Notes: generated by a model from the sequence alone, not told the origin. Positions 25,558 to 34,154 are shown, numbered from the stretch's first letter. The stretch: 64,000 nt of DNA from an uncultured Cuneatibacter sp. (GCA_934234215.1 CAKQHB010000005.1:62001-126000); one strand, 5' to 3'. Made by a program: numbers and translations.

Positions 25558-27014
25558 GCCTGTTCTGCCTCCTTTCTTGCCTGTTCATAAGTATATGCTG
25601 CACGCAGCAATGTCTTTTCGGAGAAATGTTTTCCGATCATCTGTACCCCGATAGGAAGTCCCTCGCCGTCTGTTCCGCAGGGAACGGAAATTGCGGGAAG
25701 TCCTGCCAGGTTGACGGATACCGTATAAATATCGCCGAGATACATCGCCAGCGGATTTTGCAGGCTCTGTCCCAGCTTCGGCGCTGTTGTCGGTGCCGTC
25801 GGTCCAAGGATCACGTCGTATTGTTCGAAGGCATGGTCAAATTCTTCTTTGATCAATGCTTTGACTTTCAATGCCTTGTTATAGTAAGCATCGTAATAAC
25901 CGGAGCTGAGCACGAATGCGCCGATCATCATTCTGCGGCGCACCTCCGGTCCAAAGCCCTCGGTACGGGTTTTTTTGTACACATCCTGTAAATTCTCATA
26001 ATCCGGTGTCCGATATCCGTATTTCACGCCATCAAAACGGGACAGATTCGAGCTTGCCTCCGCCGATGCAATAACGTAGTAAGCGGGAATTGCGTAGCGC
26101 ACCATTTTCATTGAAAACTCTTCCACAATGGCTCCCTGCTCCTGCAACGTTTTTGCCGCTGCAAGCACTGCTTCCTTTACTTCCGGAGCAATGCCTTCTC
26201 CGAAATATTCCTTCGGAATACCAACCCGCAGTCCTTTTACGTCTCTCTGCAGAGCCTCTCGATACTGATAATCCTCCTGCGGCATGCTGGTGCTGTCTTT
26301 CTCATCGTATCCGGCAAGCACCTCTAAAACAGCCGCACAGTCGCTCACATCCTTTGTCATCGGTCCGATCTGATCCAGGGAGGATCCGTAAGCAATCAGT
26401 CCGTAACGGGAGACTAGTCCGTATGTGGGCTTCATACCCACGATGCCACAGAACGATCCGGGCTGACGGATCGATCCGCCAGTGTCAGAACCAAGTGCAT
26501 AATATGCTTCGTCCGCTGCCACCGCTGCGGCTGCACCGCCGGAAGAACCTCCTGGCACATGTTCCGGATTTCTCGGATTGCGGGTCACCCCATAATGGGA
26601 AGTCTCCGTCGTGCTGCCCATGGCAAATTCATCCATGTTGACTTTTCCCACGATAACAGCCCCCGCTGCTTTCAGTCTCGTGATGACTTCCGCATCATAG
26701 GGCGGCTTGAAACCTTCCAGTATTTTGGAAGCGCAGGTAGTGAGCATTCCTTTTGTACAGATATTGTCCTTGATTGCAACCGGAACACCCGCTAACGGAC
26801 TGTCTGCAAAATCTCCCGCTGCCAGCTTTTCCTCTACTTCTTTTGCCTGCTCCAGTGCCTCTTTTTCCAGTACTACGGTGTAAGCATGATACTTTTCATC
26901 TTCGGTTTTTATTTTTTCAATGAGCTGTTTCGTTGCCTCCGTCACTGTGATCTCTCCGGCGCGGATCGCCGCTCCCAACTCCAGGGCAGTCAGCTCTGTC
27001 ATGTTCTTTGTCAT
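25554..27014 (-). CDS. gatA: Asp/Glu-tRNA amidotransferase subunit A
   Basis: A 486-aa amidase-signature subunit that frees ammonia from glutamine. The catalytic Lys is in GVPVAIKDN and the Ser-cis-Ser pair in GGSSGGAAAAVAADEAYYAL and GSDTGGSIRQP. ATG at 27014 (MTKNMTE) has GGAG at correct spacing. An ATG at 27026 is also in frame but lacks a site. It lies between gatC and gatB in the operon. Confidence 0.98.
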   Translation of the reverse strand: MTKNMTELTALELGAAIRAGEITVTEATKQLIEKIKTEDEKYHAYTVVLEKEALEQAKEVEEKLAAGDFADSPLAGVPVAIKDNICTKGMLTTCASKILEGFKPPYDAEVITRLKAAGAVIVGKVNMDEFAMGSTTETSHYGVTRNPRNPEHVPGGSSGGAAAAVAADEAYYALGSDTGGSIRQPGSFCGIVGMKPTYGLVSRYGLIAYGSSLDQIGPMTKDVSDCAAVLEVLAGYDEKDSTSMPQEDYQYREALQRDVKGLRVGIPKEYFGEGIAPEVKEAVLAAAKTLQEQGAIVEEFSMKMVRYAIPAYYVIASAEASSNLSRFDGVKYGYRTPDYENLQDVYKKTRTEGFGPEVRRRMMIGAFVLSSGYYDAYYNKALKVKALIKEEFDHAFEQYDVILGPTAPTTAPKLGQSLQNPLAMYLGDIYTVSVNLAGLPAISVPCGTDGEGLPIGVQMIGKHFSEKTLLRAAYTYEQARKEAEQA

Positions 27015-27041
27015 CTCTGTCTCCATTCTGTTCGCTGTTTT

Positions 27042-27326
27042 TTATACGACTGTCTTCGGTACAACGAAGCAGCCGTCCTTTTTCACCGGAGCATTTGCCA
27101 GCAGATTGTCTCTGTCATCTCCATTTGTCACCACATCCTCCCGGAAGCGATTCTCAATGGGAAATACATGCGTCATGGGCTCCACACCGGTCGTATCCAG
27201 TTCATCCATCGTGGAAATGTAAGAAAGGATCTCATCCAGATCCTTCTTCACCGCTTCTTTCTCGTCCTCTGCCAGCTCCAGCTTCGCCAGCGCTGCAACG
27301 TATGTGATCATTTCATCGGTAATCAT
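27042..27326 (-). CDS. gatC: Asp/Glu-tRNA amidotransferase subunit C
   Basis: A 94-aa clamp subunit that wraps around GatA and GatB. Marks are [14 protein letters not shown] and [17 protein letters not shown] with LREDVV-type [12 protein letters not shown] at 27326 (MITDEM) has AAGGA at nine bases; the ATG at 27335 sits too close to it. It follows the AspRS gene by 27 bp. Confidence 0.95.
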   Translation of the reverse strand: MITDEMITYVAALAKLELAEDEKEAVKKDLDEILSYISTMDELDTTGVEPMTHVFPIENRFREDVVTNGDDRDNLLANAPVKKDGCFVVPKTVV

Positions 27327-27353
27327 CTTTTTCATTCCTTTTCTGCAAATTTC

Positions 27354-28685
27354 TTAAGGCTCCAGACGGTTTACATCCCGCGGGAACAGCGTCGTCTCCC
27401 GGACATTTGCCGCATCGATCAGCTTCATCGTCAGACGCTCCATCCCGATGCCAAGTCCTCCGTGGGGCGGCATGCCGTATTTGAAGATCATCAGATAGCT
27501 CTCCGCATCCGCCGGGTCCATGCCCCGCGCCTGCATCTTCTCTATTATCGTATCATAATCATGGATTCTCTGCCCACCGGTCGTAATCTCCATTCCGCGG
27601 AACAGCAGGTCAAAGCTCAGCGTCACCTTCGGATCTTTTGGGTCATCCATCGCATAAAACGGACGCTTTTTCGATGGGTAATGTGTGACGAAGACGAAAT
27701 CGCTGTCGTAATGCTCTTTGAAATATCTGCCGATCAGCGTCTCCTCCTCCGGCTCCAGATCGTAGGGGTTGCGCATTGGACGGTCATATGCCTCCGACAC
27801 CAGACGCTTTGCCTCATCAAACCGTACCTGCGGGATCTGCTCTACCTTCGGCAAGGTCACCTCCAGGATCTGCAATTCCTTTGCATAGTCTTTTTCCAGC
27901 AGCGCCATGAGATATTGCAGATAGCCAGTCTCCATATTCATAATGTCCTCGAAACCGTCAATATAACCCATTTCAAAATCCAGACTCGTGTACTCGTTCA
28001 GATGTCTTGTGGTGTTGTGCTTTTCTGCGCGGAACACCGGCGCTGTCTCGAACACCCGATCAAACACGCCAACCATCGTCTGCTTGTAAAACTGCGGACT
28101 CTGCTGCAGCACTGCCAGCTTCCCGAAGTATTCCAGCTTGAAAATGTTTGCGCCGCCCTCCGCACTCATGGCACCAATCTTCGGTGTATGGATCTCGGTA
28201 AATCCCTCTCCCGATAAATACTCCCGAAATGCCCGGCACACGGCTTCCTGAATCTTAAACTTTGCACGCTCCCGCACATTTCTCAGGGAAACCGGGCGGT
28301 ATGTCAGCATCGCTTCTAACGATGTGTTCATCCGGTACTTTGCAATGGGAAGCGGCATGGGCGCTGCCGGCTGGGACAAAAGCTTCACGCCCGTCACCCG
28401 CAGCTCATATCCGCCGGGTGCGCGTTCTTCTTTGCGAAGGATCCCGGTGATCTCCACCGTATCGCCGTCTTTTAATGCTTCTTTTGCAAATGCTTTGGAA
28501 TCCTCTTCCTCCACACACTGCAGCAAACCTTCTGCCCGACGCAGAATCACGAACTGGATTTCTCCCATATTGCGGATATTATGGATTGCACCCCGAACGC
28601 AAACTTCCTGTCCTTCCAGATCCCCAGCAAATAGTTGGGTGAATGAATACGTTGTCTGTTCTTTTCTGCCTGTCACAAATTCCAT
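27354..28685 (-). CDS. archaeal-type aspartyl-tRNA synthetase, likely non-discriminating
   Basis: A 443-aa class II synthetase of the short archaeal type, without the GAD insertion of bacterial AspRS. It has an OB-fold anticodon domain (about 20-110), then QSPQFYKQ, motif 2 FRAEKHNTTRHLNEYTS and motif 3 GGLGIGMERLTM. Next to gatCAB it most likely charges Asp onto tRNA(Asn) (and perhaps tRNA(Asp)) for GatCAB to amidate. ATG at 28685 follows GAGGAAAAA. AsnRS is the main alternative, but the motifs and the gatCAB neighbours favour AspRS (often called AspS2). Confidence 0.88.
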   Translation of the reverse strand: MEFVTGRKEQTTYSFTQLFAGDLEGQEVCVRGAIHNIRNMGEIQFVILRRAEGLLQCVEEEDSKAFAKEALKDGDTVEITGILRKEERAPGGYELRVTGVKLLSQPAAPMPLPIAKYRMNTSLEAMLTYRPVSLRNVRERAKFKIQEAVCRAFREYLSGEGFTEIHTPKIGAMSAEGGANIFKLEYFGKLAVLQQSPQFYKQTMVGVFDRVFETAPVFRAEKHNTTRHLNEYTSLDFEMGYIDGFEDIMNMETGYLQYLMALLEKDYAKELQILEVTLPKVEQIPQVRFDEAKRLVSEAYDRPMRNPYDLEPEEETLIGRYFKEHYDSDFVFVTHYPSKKRPFYAMDDPKDPKVTLSFDLLFRGMEITTGGQRIHDYDTIIEKMQARGMDPADAESYLMIFKYGMPPHGGLGIGMERLTMKLIDAANVRETTLFPRDVNRLEP

Positions 28686-28748
28686 CTGTTTTTCCTCTTT
28701 CTTTTCTGGTTTTGTCTTGCTTTGGAATTTGCTCCGGATTATTTGATA

Positions 28749-28776
28749 CAAAAAAAGATGCATTGCTCATGCATCC
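28749..28776 (-). terminator. second terminator-like hairpin in the AspRS leader
   Basis: Minus-strand GATGCAT-GAGCA-ATGCATC followed by seven T. It lies after the T-box terminator and before the AspRS start at 28685, so even antiterminated RNA must pass it. Confidence 0.7.
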
Positions 28777-28792
28777 TCTATCAAAAAGCATC

Positions 28793-29049
28793 AAAAAAGC
28801 CCCGGAACAAATCTCTTGTTCCGGGGCGAATGATATCCGCGGTACCACCCGAATTGACGAACTCCTTCGTTCATCCACTCTCGCACATAACGTGTGCCAA
28901 CGTACAAACCTACCGACCGGCTCTTCTCATCCGGGTTTCAGAATGTCTGCTCCGGAGTGTTCCCTCACCGCGTTCCATGTGCTAACGCTCTCAGTCGGTG
29001 ACGTCAGCTTCCTGTCAAGTCCCATCGGGTCGAGTCTCCTTCAACGCTT
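28793..29049 (-). ncRNA. T-box leader, probable asparagine specificity
   Basis: The T-box sequence GGGTGGTACCGCGG lies at 28837-28850. It is followed by a perfect terminator (CCCCGGAACAA..TTGTTCCGGGG plus six T, 28793-28827). Stem I is closed by GGAG (29036-29039) and CTCC (28954-28957). The triplet just 5' of the closing arm is AAC (28959-28961), an Asn codon, inside GGGAACAC, which also holds an overlapping GAA (Glu). Binding of uncharged tRNA to the T-box bulge would open the terminator. It controls the AspRS-gatCAB operon, and Asn specificity fits those genes. This leader fills most of the 370-bp gap before AspRS. Confidence 0.92.
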
Positions 29050-29055
29050 TCGTGC

Positions 29056-29084
29056 ATCATAGCACAGGATTTTTTGAATTGCAA
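29056..29084 (-). promoter_or_regulatory. promoter of the T-box operon
   Basis: Minus strand: TTGCAA (29079-29084), 17 bp, TATGAT (29056-29061). It is embedded in the 3' end of dapF, and the -10 box overlaps the dapF stop codon. Confidence 0.7.
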
Positions 29085-29917
29085 GCCCCTATTTCCAATT
29101 TTCCGAAAAAAATTTCTTTTGGATGGCTTTCCAACCAGAAGGCTCCGTCCCGCTCTGAAGCCTGCAGCATGCCGCCTGGCATCTCCACATTCATGTCCGG
29201 AGGCACGAGTTTCAGTGCCCTCGCCGCCGCAAAAGCAGCCGTTGCACCAGTACCGCAGGCAAGCGTCCGCCCGCTGCCCCGCTCCCACACGAGCACCTGC
29301 ATCCGGCTCCTGCCAAGCAGCCGCACAAACTCCACATTGCATCCATCCGGAAATACCGGGTGACAGGACAGACCCGGACCGAACCGATTTAGCTCTGCAT
29401 CTCCCAGTCCCGATGCAAACAACACCAGATGGGGATTGCCCACCTGTACCCGATACGCGGGAATTCTGCGCCCCACATATACGACACACGGGCGCTCCCA
29501 CACCGTCGGATTGCCCATCCAGATCCGGGCTTTCCAGTCTTCTTCCGGAAAAATCTCCACGCTCCGCAGACCGCCCGCCGTCTCGATGCGGTAACCTCTC
29601 TGCACTGCATCAGGCTTCTTTGCATCGGGAGTCCATTCCTCCTCCGCCTCCTGCATCCGCTCCTTCAGATAACGCCCGATACAGGCAAGTGCGGTGCCGC
29701 ACATTTTCCCTGTACTGCCGTCTGCATTGTAAAATTCCATCTTACACGCCGCATGTTCCGAAGGTCGCAGCAGCACCAAACCATCTGCGCCCAATCCAAA
29801 ATGGCGGTCGCTGAGCTCTCCCGCCAGCAGCCGCCAATCTCTGTCTGTATCTTTCTGGATGCGTAAATCTACGAACAGGTAGTCGTTTCCCGCCACCTGC
29901 ATTTTAAACAATTCCAT
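29057..29917 (-). CDS. dapF: diaminopimelate epimerase
   Basis: A 286-aa epimerase turning LL- into meso-diaminopimelate for lysine and peptidoglycan. Two catalytic Cys are in NADGSTGKMCG and ERGSGRTLACGTGATAA. QVAGNDYLFVD and GNPHLVLF are other family marks. The segment after the first Cys reads TALACIGRYL where GNGxRC is usual, so it is somewhat divergent. It lies 83 bp after the dipeptidase gene, probably in the nrdR-to-dapF run. Confidence 0.9.
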   Translation of the reverse strand: MELFKMQVAGNDYLFVDLRIQKDTDRDWRLLAGELSDRHFGLGADGLVLLRPSEHAACKMEFYNADGSTGKMCGTALACIGRYLKERMQEAEEEWTPDAKKPDAVQRGYRIETAGGLRSVEIFPEEDWKARIWMGNPTVWERPCVVYVGRRIPAYRVQVGNPHLVLFASGLGDAELNRFGPGLSCHPVFPDGCNVEFVRLLGRSRMQVLVWERGSGRTLACGTGATAAFAAARALKLVPPDMNVEMPGGMLQASERDGAFWLESHPKEIFFGKLEIGACNSKNPVL

Positions 29918-30000
29918 CTGCCCTCGATTCCGAACGAATCTGTCCTTTTTTCTCTATCCTATGTTCGAAATCGCCCGACTATGTATCTTCTTTTTTGGGA

Positions 30001-30969
30001 TTATTTCAGCACTTCCCGATAAACTCTCAGCACGTTTTTGCTGAAAATCTTCTCCGTCTCCGATGCCGTGAAACCACCCTTTTGCAGTGCATCCGCTAAC
30101 ATCTGCATACCGGAGGCATCTTTCATCTCCACCGCATTGCTGATGCCGTCAAAATCGCTGCCCAGTCCCAGACATTCGATGCCACCCACGTTCGCGATGT
30201 GCTTTGCATGGGCTACGATCCGTTCCAAAGTCGCCGGATTACAGCCTTCGTCCCGCAGGAAGCTGCCGCAGTAATTCAGTCCGGTTACACCGCCACGCTC
30301 TGCCAGCAGATGAATCATGTCATCTGTCAGGTTGCGCTGATGTCCGCACAGAGCACGGGCATCGGAATGGCTGGCAACAAACGGCGCTTTTGTATACTTG
30401 CACACATCATAAAAACCGGCATCTGACAGATGGGAAACGTCCACGATCATGCCCAGCGCTTCCATCTGCTGTACACACTCGATGCCAAAAGGCTTTAGTC
30501 CCATCGCATCCTTGTCCACGGCATCCTTTGCGATTGCCGCAGGCCAGCCGATTTCATTTTCGAAATTCCAGGTCAGCGTCATCATCCGGGCTCCCCGGTC
30601 ATAAAACTCCTGCAGCTTTGCAAGACTCCCCTGACACACGCCGCCTTCCTCGATGGTCAAAAGCGCTGCCATCTTGCCCTGCTTTTCTGCAGTTTCGATC
30701 TCTGCGCTGTTTCGCACCGGCAAGATCAGATCTGCATTTGCTGCCATCTGCTCGTCAAACACATCCATCATCTCATGACAGGTCTGATACGGATCCATGC
30801 TGCCGTTCATATAGACAAACATCGCAAAGTTCTGCAGCAGATAATCTCCCTGCTTCATCCCAGTCAGGCTGAGCTGCCCATCGCTGTCCCGCAGCGTATA
30901 TGGTCTGCCCTCTTTCTTTGCCTGATACAGCTTCATAATCGTGTCACAATGCATATCAATGACTTTCAT
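30001..30969 (-). CDS. M19 (membrane/renal dipeptidase family) dipeptidase
   Basis: A 322-aa zinc peptidase of family M19. Metal ligands sit in DMHCDT, the bridging Glu in TIEEGG, and further His in DVSHLSD and ASHSDARALCGHQRN, with GSDFDG near the end. It cleaves dipeptides, possibly including D-amino acid dipeptides. Despite the family name there is no signal or anchor, so it is cytoplasmic. It starts 3 bp after the folA stop. Confidence 0.93.
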   Translation of the reverse strand: MKVIDMHCDTIMKLYQAKKEGRPYTLRDSDGQLSLTGMKQGDYLLQNFAMFVYMNGSMDPYQTCHEMMDVFDEQMAANADLILPVRNSAEIETAEKQGKMAALLTIEEGGVCQGSLAKLQEFYDRGARMMTLTWNFENEIGWPAAIAKDAVDKDAMGLKPFGIECVQQMEALGMIVDVSHLSDAGFYDVCKYTKAPFVASHSDARALCGHQRNLTDDMIHLLAERGGVTGLNYCGSFLRDEGCNPATLERIVAHAKHIANVGGIECLGLGSDFDGISNAVEMKDASGMQMLADALQKGGFTASETEKIFSKNVLRVYREVLK

Positions 30970-30972
30970 AGT

Positions 30973-31482
30973 TTACACTCTTTCCCGGATATAAGTCCGA
31001 TAATAGTATTCCAGATTAAAGGAGATTTGTTCATCGCTCTCCGACATCAGCTTCCATGCCGGGTCTGCGTCCAGATCCGGACAATAGGCATCCGCCTCAT
31101 ACGCATAATCAATATATGTGATTTCCGCCTCGTCGCACAGAGACAGCAGCTGACGGTACATCGTCTCGCCGCCAATCACAAATACATCCTCCGGCGCATA
31201 GGCCTCTAATGCTTTCTTTAACGCATCTAAGCTGCGAAATACCTGCACCGGTGCCTGCTCCATGGATCGCGGCGCAAAATCCGGATCTGCAGACAGCACA
31301 AAGCTGCGTCTGCCCGGCAGCGGTCTGCCGCCCTGAATGCTCTCAAATGTCTTTCTGCCCATAACGACGACTTTTCCCATCGTCAACCTTCGAAACCGGA
31401 GCTGATCTTCTCTGATCTGTGTCAAAAGACGACCTCTCAGACCAATACCCCAGTTTTTATCTACTGCTGCGATCAGCCTCAT
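30973..31482 (-). CDS. folA: dihydrofolate reductase
   Basis: A 169-aa enzyme reducing dihydrofolate with NADPH. The N-terminal AAVDKNWGIGLRGRLLTQI has the substrate loop, followed by EDQLRFRRLTMGKVVVMGRK and PLPGRRSFVLS, then VFVIGGETMYRQLL. Its ATG overlaps the dut stop by four bases. The pairing with dut joins two steps of thymidylate supply. The enzyme is the classic trimethoprim target. Confidence 0.96.
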   Translation of the reverse strand: MRLIAAVDKNWGIGLRGRLLTQIREDQLRFRRLTMGKVVVMGRKTFESIQGGRPLPGRRSFVLSADPDFAPRSMEQAPVQVFRSLDALKKALEAYAPEDVFVIGGETMYRQLLSLCDEAEITYIDYAYEADAYCPDLDADPAWKLMSESDEQISFNLEYYYRTYIRERV

Positions 31483-32012
31483 GCTTTTGCTCCTCCGGTG
31501 GTTTTTGTTGTGCTGCCAAATCCGCCTGTACGCACCTCTGTCGCCGCATCATCTTCTGTGATTCCGTAAGGCACAAAAATACCCTGCATAAATCCGGTAC
31601 CAGCTGCGATCTCGCACACCTTTTCCTCGTTGGAATCGTTTGTAATGCGTGCAAAAATATGTCCCTCATTGGCAGCGCCATAGTAATCGCTGTCAATGAT
31701 GCCAACGGTATTATTCAACTGCAGGCGGTATTTAAAGCCCAGTCCGCTGCGGGGGAAGCACATCAGCACCCAATCCTCCAGCATGCGCACCCGGATCCCC
31801 GTGGGGATCTTCACCGTCTCACCGGGATGCAGCGTCACATCCACCGGTGCATAAAAATCATATCCCGCGGAGCCTGCGGTTGCTCTTGCAGGCAGCTTGA
31901 TCGCATCATAAATCTCACGGCAGCTCTCCTCACTGCACGCTCCGAATGTATCCTGCCAATCTCCGTAAAACTGCTCGAAGCTGACCTTTTCCATCTTTCC
32001 TACTGCTCTCAT
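31479..32012 (-). CDS. dut: dUTPase-like nucleotidohydrolase
   Basis: A 177-aa trimeric-type dUTPase. Motif I is RATAGSAGYDFYA, motif II PRSGLGFKY, motif III NTVGIIDSDYYG, and the C-terminal motif V GGFGSTTK. It hydrolyses dUTP to dUMP, keeping uracil out of DNA. The N terminus has about 35 extra residues compared with the shortest members, and motif IV is altered (AAGTGFMQGIFV). The start could be ATG at 32012 or at 31994. Operon: aroE-dut-folA. Confidence 0.9.
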   Translation of the reverse strand: MRAVGKMEKVSFEQFYGDWQDTFGACSEESCREIYDAIKLPARATAGSAGYDFYAPVDVTLHPGETVKIPTGIRVRMLEDWVLMCFPRSGLGFKYRLQLNNTVGIIDSDYYGAANEGHIFARITNDSNEEKVCEIAAGTGFMQGIFVPYGITEDDAATEVRTGGFGSTTKTTGGAKA

Positions 32013-32030
32013 TGTCTCACAAGTCTCCTG

Positions 32031-32921
32031 TTATTTTGCAATACTTTGTTTTTCCTGTTTTGCAGCTTCTTCCTGCAGCACTGCAAATGTCGCCTGCGCT
32101 GCCTCTTTGCTGACAGTCAGGTCCGTCCAGTGTTCAAATGCCACAACGCCCTGATATAACAGCATGGACAGACCGCTGACACCATGTCCGCCGGCCATGC
32201 GTACCCGTCTTAAAAACTCCGTCTCCTCCGGCGTGTAGATAATGTCATATGCCTCTTCCACCAGCTCATAAAAGCCATCGTCCTCAATGGGCGCTGCTCC
32301 GGTCTTCGGCCACATGCCGACACTTGTTGTCTGCAGCACAACGTACTTCTTCTGCGGCAGCTTCGTCCAGTCTGCCAGCGTGAGCGGTGTCACCTGTTGC
32401 TCCGGAAAATGGGTTTTCACAAAGGCTGCCAGTGCCTCCGCCTTCTCGATCGTGCGGTTCAGAAGAAAGATCTCCGCTGCCTGCTCCTTCGCAGCCAGAT
32501 ATGCAGCCGCATTTGCCGCACCGCCTGCACCGAGAATGATGACCGGCTTGCCCGCCAGTGAGATCCCTGCCTCTTCCAGCGCCAGTTTCAGACCCGGAAC
32601 ATCCGTATTATAGCCCTTGTAACCGCCCTCTACACGCACCAGGGTATTCACTGCGCCAATAGCTGCCGCGTCCGGATCAATGTCCTTTAAAAAGGGAATC
32701 AGTGCAACCTTATGGGGTAGCGTTGCATTCATTCCCTGAAAATTCATATCGTATGCACCGGCGATTGCCTCTCCGACCTGCTCTACCGGTGTCTGCAACG
32801 GCACATAGACCATGTTCAGCCCCATCTCTTTTGCCAGAGATGCGTGCAGCTGCGGGGATAACGAGTGTCCGACCGGATTGGCAAGCACTCCGTATACTTT
32901 CGTTCTTCCTGTGATCGTCAT
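32031..32921 (-). CDS. aroE: shikimate dehydrogenase
   Basis: A 296-aa NADP-dependent enzyme of aromatic amino acid synthesis. Substrate-site SLSPQLHASL and NATLPHKVA (catalytic Lys), GAVNTLVR, Rossmann loop ILGAGGAANAA and GVSGLSMLLYQG match AroE. The ATG overlaps the yqeG stop by four bases (ATGA). A possible alternative is a quinate/shikimate paralogue, but the length and motifs suit AroE. Confidence 0.94.
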   Translation of the reverse strand: MTITGRTKVYGVLANPVGHSLSPQLHASLAKEMGLNMVYVPLQTPVEQVGEAIAGAYDMNFQGMNATLPHKVALIPFLKDIDPDAAAIGAVNTLVRVEGGYKGYNTDVPGLKLALEEAGISLAGKPVIILGAGGAANAAAYLAAKEQAAEIFLLNRTIEKAEALAAFVKTHFPEQQVTPLTLADWTKLPQKKYVVLQTTSVGMWPKTGAAPIEDDGFYELVEEAYDIIYTPEETEFLRRVRMAGGHGVSGLSMLLYQGVVAFEHWTDLTVSKEAAQATFAVLQEEAAKQEKQSIAK

Positions 32922-33424
32922 CTTTCTGTCCTCTTTCTCTTTTCATAAAAATGCAGCACGATCCGCTCCAGATATCGTTTCAGCACAATCTGGATCTCCT
33001 CCTTCGGGTGAATCGGGTCTACCAAAATCGACGGAATCCCGGTGCGATTTGCCCCCCAGACATCGGTGAACAGCTGATCGCCCACAAATACCGTGGATTT
33101 CTCATCGGTACCCATGATCTCCATCGCATGCCGATACTCCCTCGTAGACGGCTTATGAGCGTCGTACACAAATGCACTGCCCACTGCCTCCGCAAAGGGA
33201 GACACCCGCGGTGCCTGATTGTTCGAAATCAGACAGGTGGATAATCCTGCCTGACGAATCCGCTCAAACAGCATAACTGCTTTTTCATCTGCCGGTGCAC
33301 CGTGGGGCACCAGCGTATTATCTATATCAAAAATCACACCCCGGATACCTTCTGCATAGAGTCTGTCATAGTCGATCTCATACGAAGAGTGAATTCGGGC
33401 TGTCGGATACCATTTCTGAAACAA
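32918..33424 (-). CDS. YqeG family HAD-IIIA phosphatase
   Basis: A 168-aa HAD phosphatase. Motif I is IFDIDNTLVPHG and the later part FVGDQLFTDVWGANRTGI is typical of the YqeG group. The start is TTG at 33424, seven bases after AAGGAG and just past the nrdR stop. This gives FQKWYP-type N terminus and the usual family length; an ATG further upstream would overlap nrdR. In many Firmicutes yqeG precedes aroE, as here. The substrate is uncertain; some relatives are phosphatidylglycerophosphatases. Confidence 0.9.
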   Translation of the reverse strand: MFQKWYPTARIHSSYEIDYDRLYAEGIRGVIFDIDNTLVPHGAPADEKAVMLFERIRQAGLSTCLISNNQAPRVSPFAEAVGSAFVYDAHKPSTREYRHAMEIMGTDEKSTVFVGDQLFTDVWGANRTGIPSILVDPIHPKEEIQIVLKRYLERIVLHFYEKRKRTER

Positions 33425-33428
33425 CGTG

Positions 33429-34007
33429 TTACTCCTTCTCTTTGTTCTCTGCTGCATCGTCTGCGTCAGACTGCTCACTGTCCGCCGCAGCTTCTTTCGC
33501 TTCGGCATCTGCCTTTTTCGTCTCGGCCTTCTTCGCCTTCGACGCAGTGCGCTTCTTCTTGCGAAGCAGGGACTTTAACTCCTCTGCAAATGCATTCACA
33601 TCCGTGAACTCCCGGTAAACAGATGCAAACCGAATGTAAGCGACCTCATCCAGATCCTTCAGGCGCATCATCACCTGCTCACCGATCTCCGTGGACGAAA
33701 CTTCCCGCTCCCCCTCGCTGAACAGCGCATTCTCCAACTGATCCAACAACTCATTGATCTGCTGGATCGAAACCGGGCATTTGTAGCAGGAACGTAAAAT
33801 ACCTGCCTCTAACTTGCTCCGGTCATAAGGCTCTCTCGTATTATCTTTTTTTACAACGATCCACGGAAATGCTTCTGCTTTCTCGTAGGTCGTAAAACGT
33901 CTTCCGCATGCTTCGCACTTTCTGCGGCGGCGAATCTCCGAACGGTCATCGGACGGTCTGGAATCAATTACCTTTGTATCCAGCGTGCCGCAAAATGGAC
34001 ATTTCAT
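33429..34007 (-). CDS. nrdR: transcriptional repressor NrdR with long charged tail
   Basis: A 192-aa protein. An N-terminal zinc ribbon (MKCPFCGTLDTKV..CEACGRRFTTYE) precedes an ATP cone (about 45-135). NrdR represses ribonucleotide reductase genes according to nucleotide state. Typical members are about 150 aa; here the last ~45 residues form an Ala/Lys/Glu/Asp-rich, probably disordered tail. It heads the run nrdR-yqeG-aroE-dut-folA, which also includes nucleotide genes. ATG has GGAGG about ten bases upstream. Confidence 0.95.
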   Translation of the reverse strand: MKCPFCGTLDTKVIDSRPSDDRSEIRRRRKCEACGRRFTTYEKAEAFPWIVVKKDNTREPYDRSKLEAGILRSCYKCPVSIQQINELLDQLENALFSEGEREVSSTEIGEQVMMRLKDLDEVAYIRFASVYREFTDVNAFAEELKSLLRKKKRTASKAKKAETKKADAEAKEAAADSEQSDADDAAENKEKE

Positions 34008-34115
34008 CTCTCAGATTTCCTCCAGTGTCATTCCTCTATTGCCAGCTAAAGTATAACAGAAAAAGCCGGAAAAATCTACCTTTTCAACAGCGAATCACCG
34101 CAGTCATTTTAACCA

Positions 34116-34154
34116 TTTTTTATCTCAGTCAAAAAACCTGACTGAGATAAAAAA
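34116..34154. repeat. perfect palindrome between the second MATE gene and nrdR
   Basis: 16-bp arms (TTTTTTATCTCAGTCA and its complement) around a 7-base spacer. The T and A runs sit at the outer ends of the arms rather than after the stem, so it is not a standard terminator in either direction. Confidence 0.6.

Noticed and set aside
26886..28217. 443-codon open frame opposite the AspRS and gatC genes
   Set aside because: The sense strand carries full class II synthetase and GatC motifs; the antisense frame has no motif or ribosome site.
28959..28961. Asp (GAC/GAT) specificity of the T-box
   Set aside because: The triplet at the specifier position reads AAC; no GAC or GAT stands in the expected place.
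34116..34154. Intrinsic terminator for the second MATE gene
   Set aside because: The stem is followed by A, not T, on both strands in RNA sense; listed as a palindrome instead.
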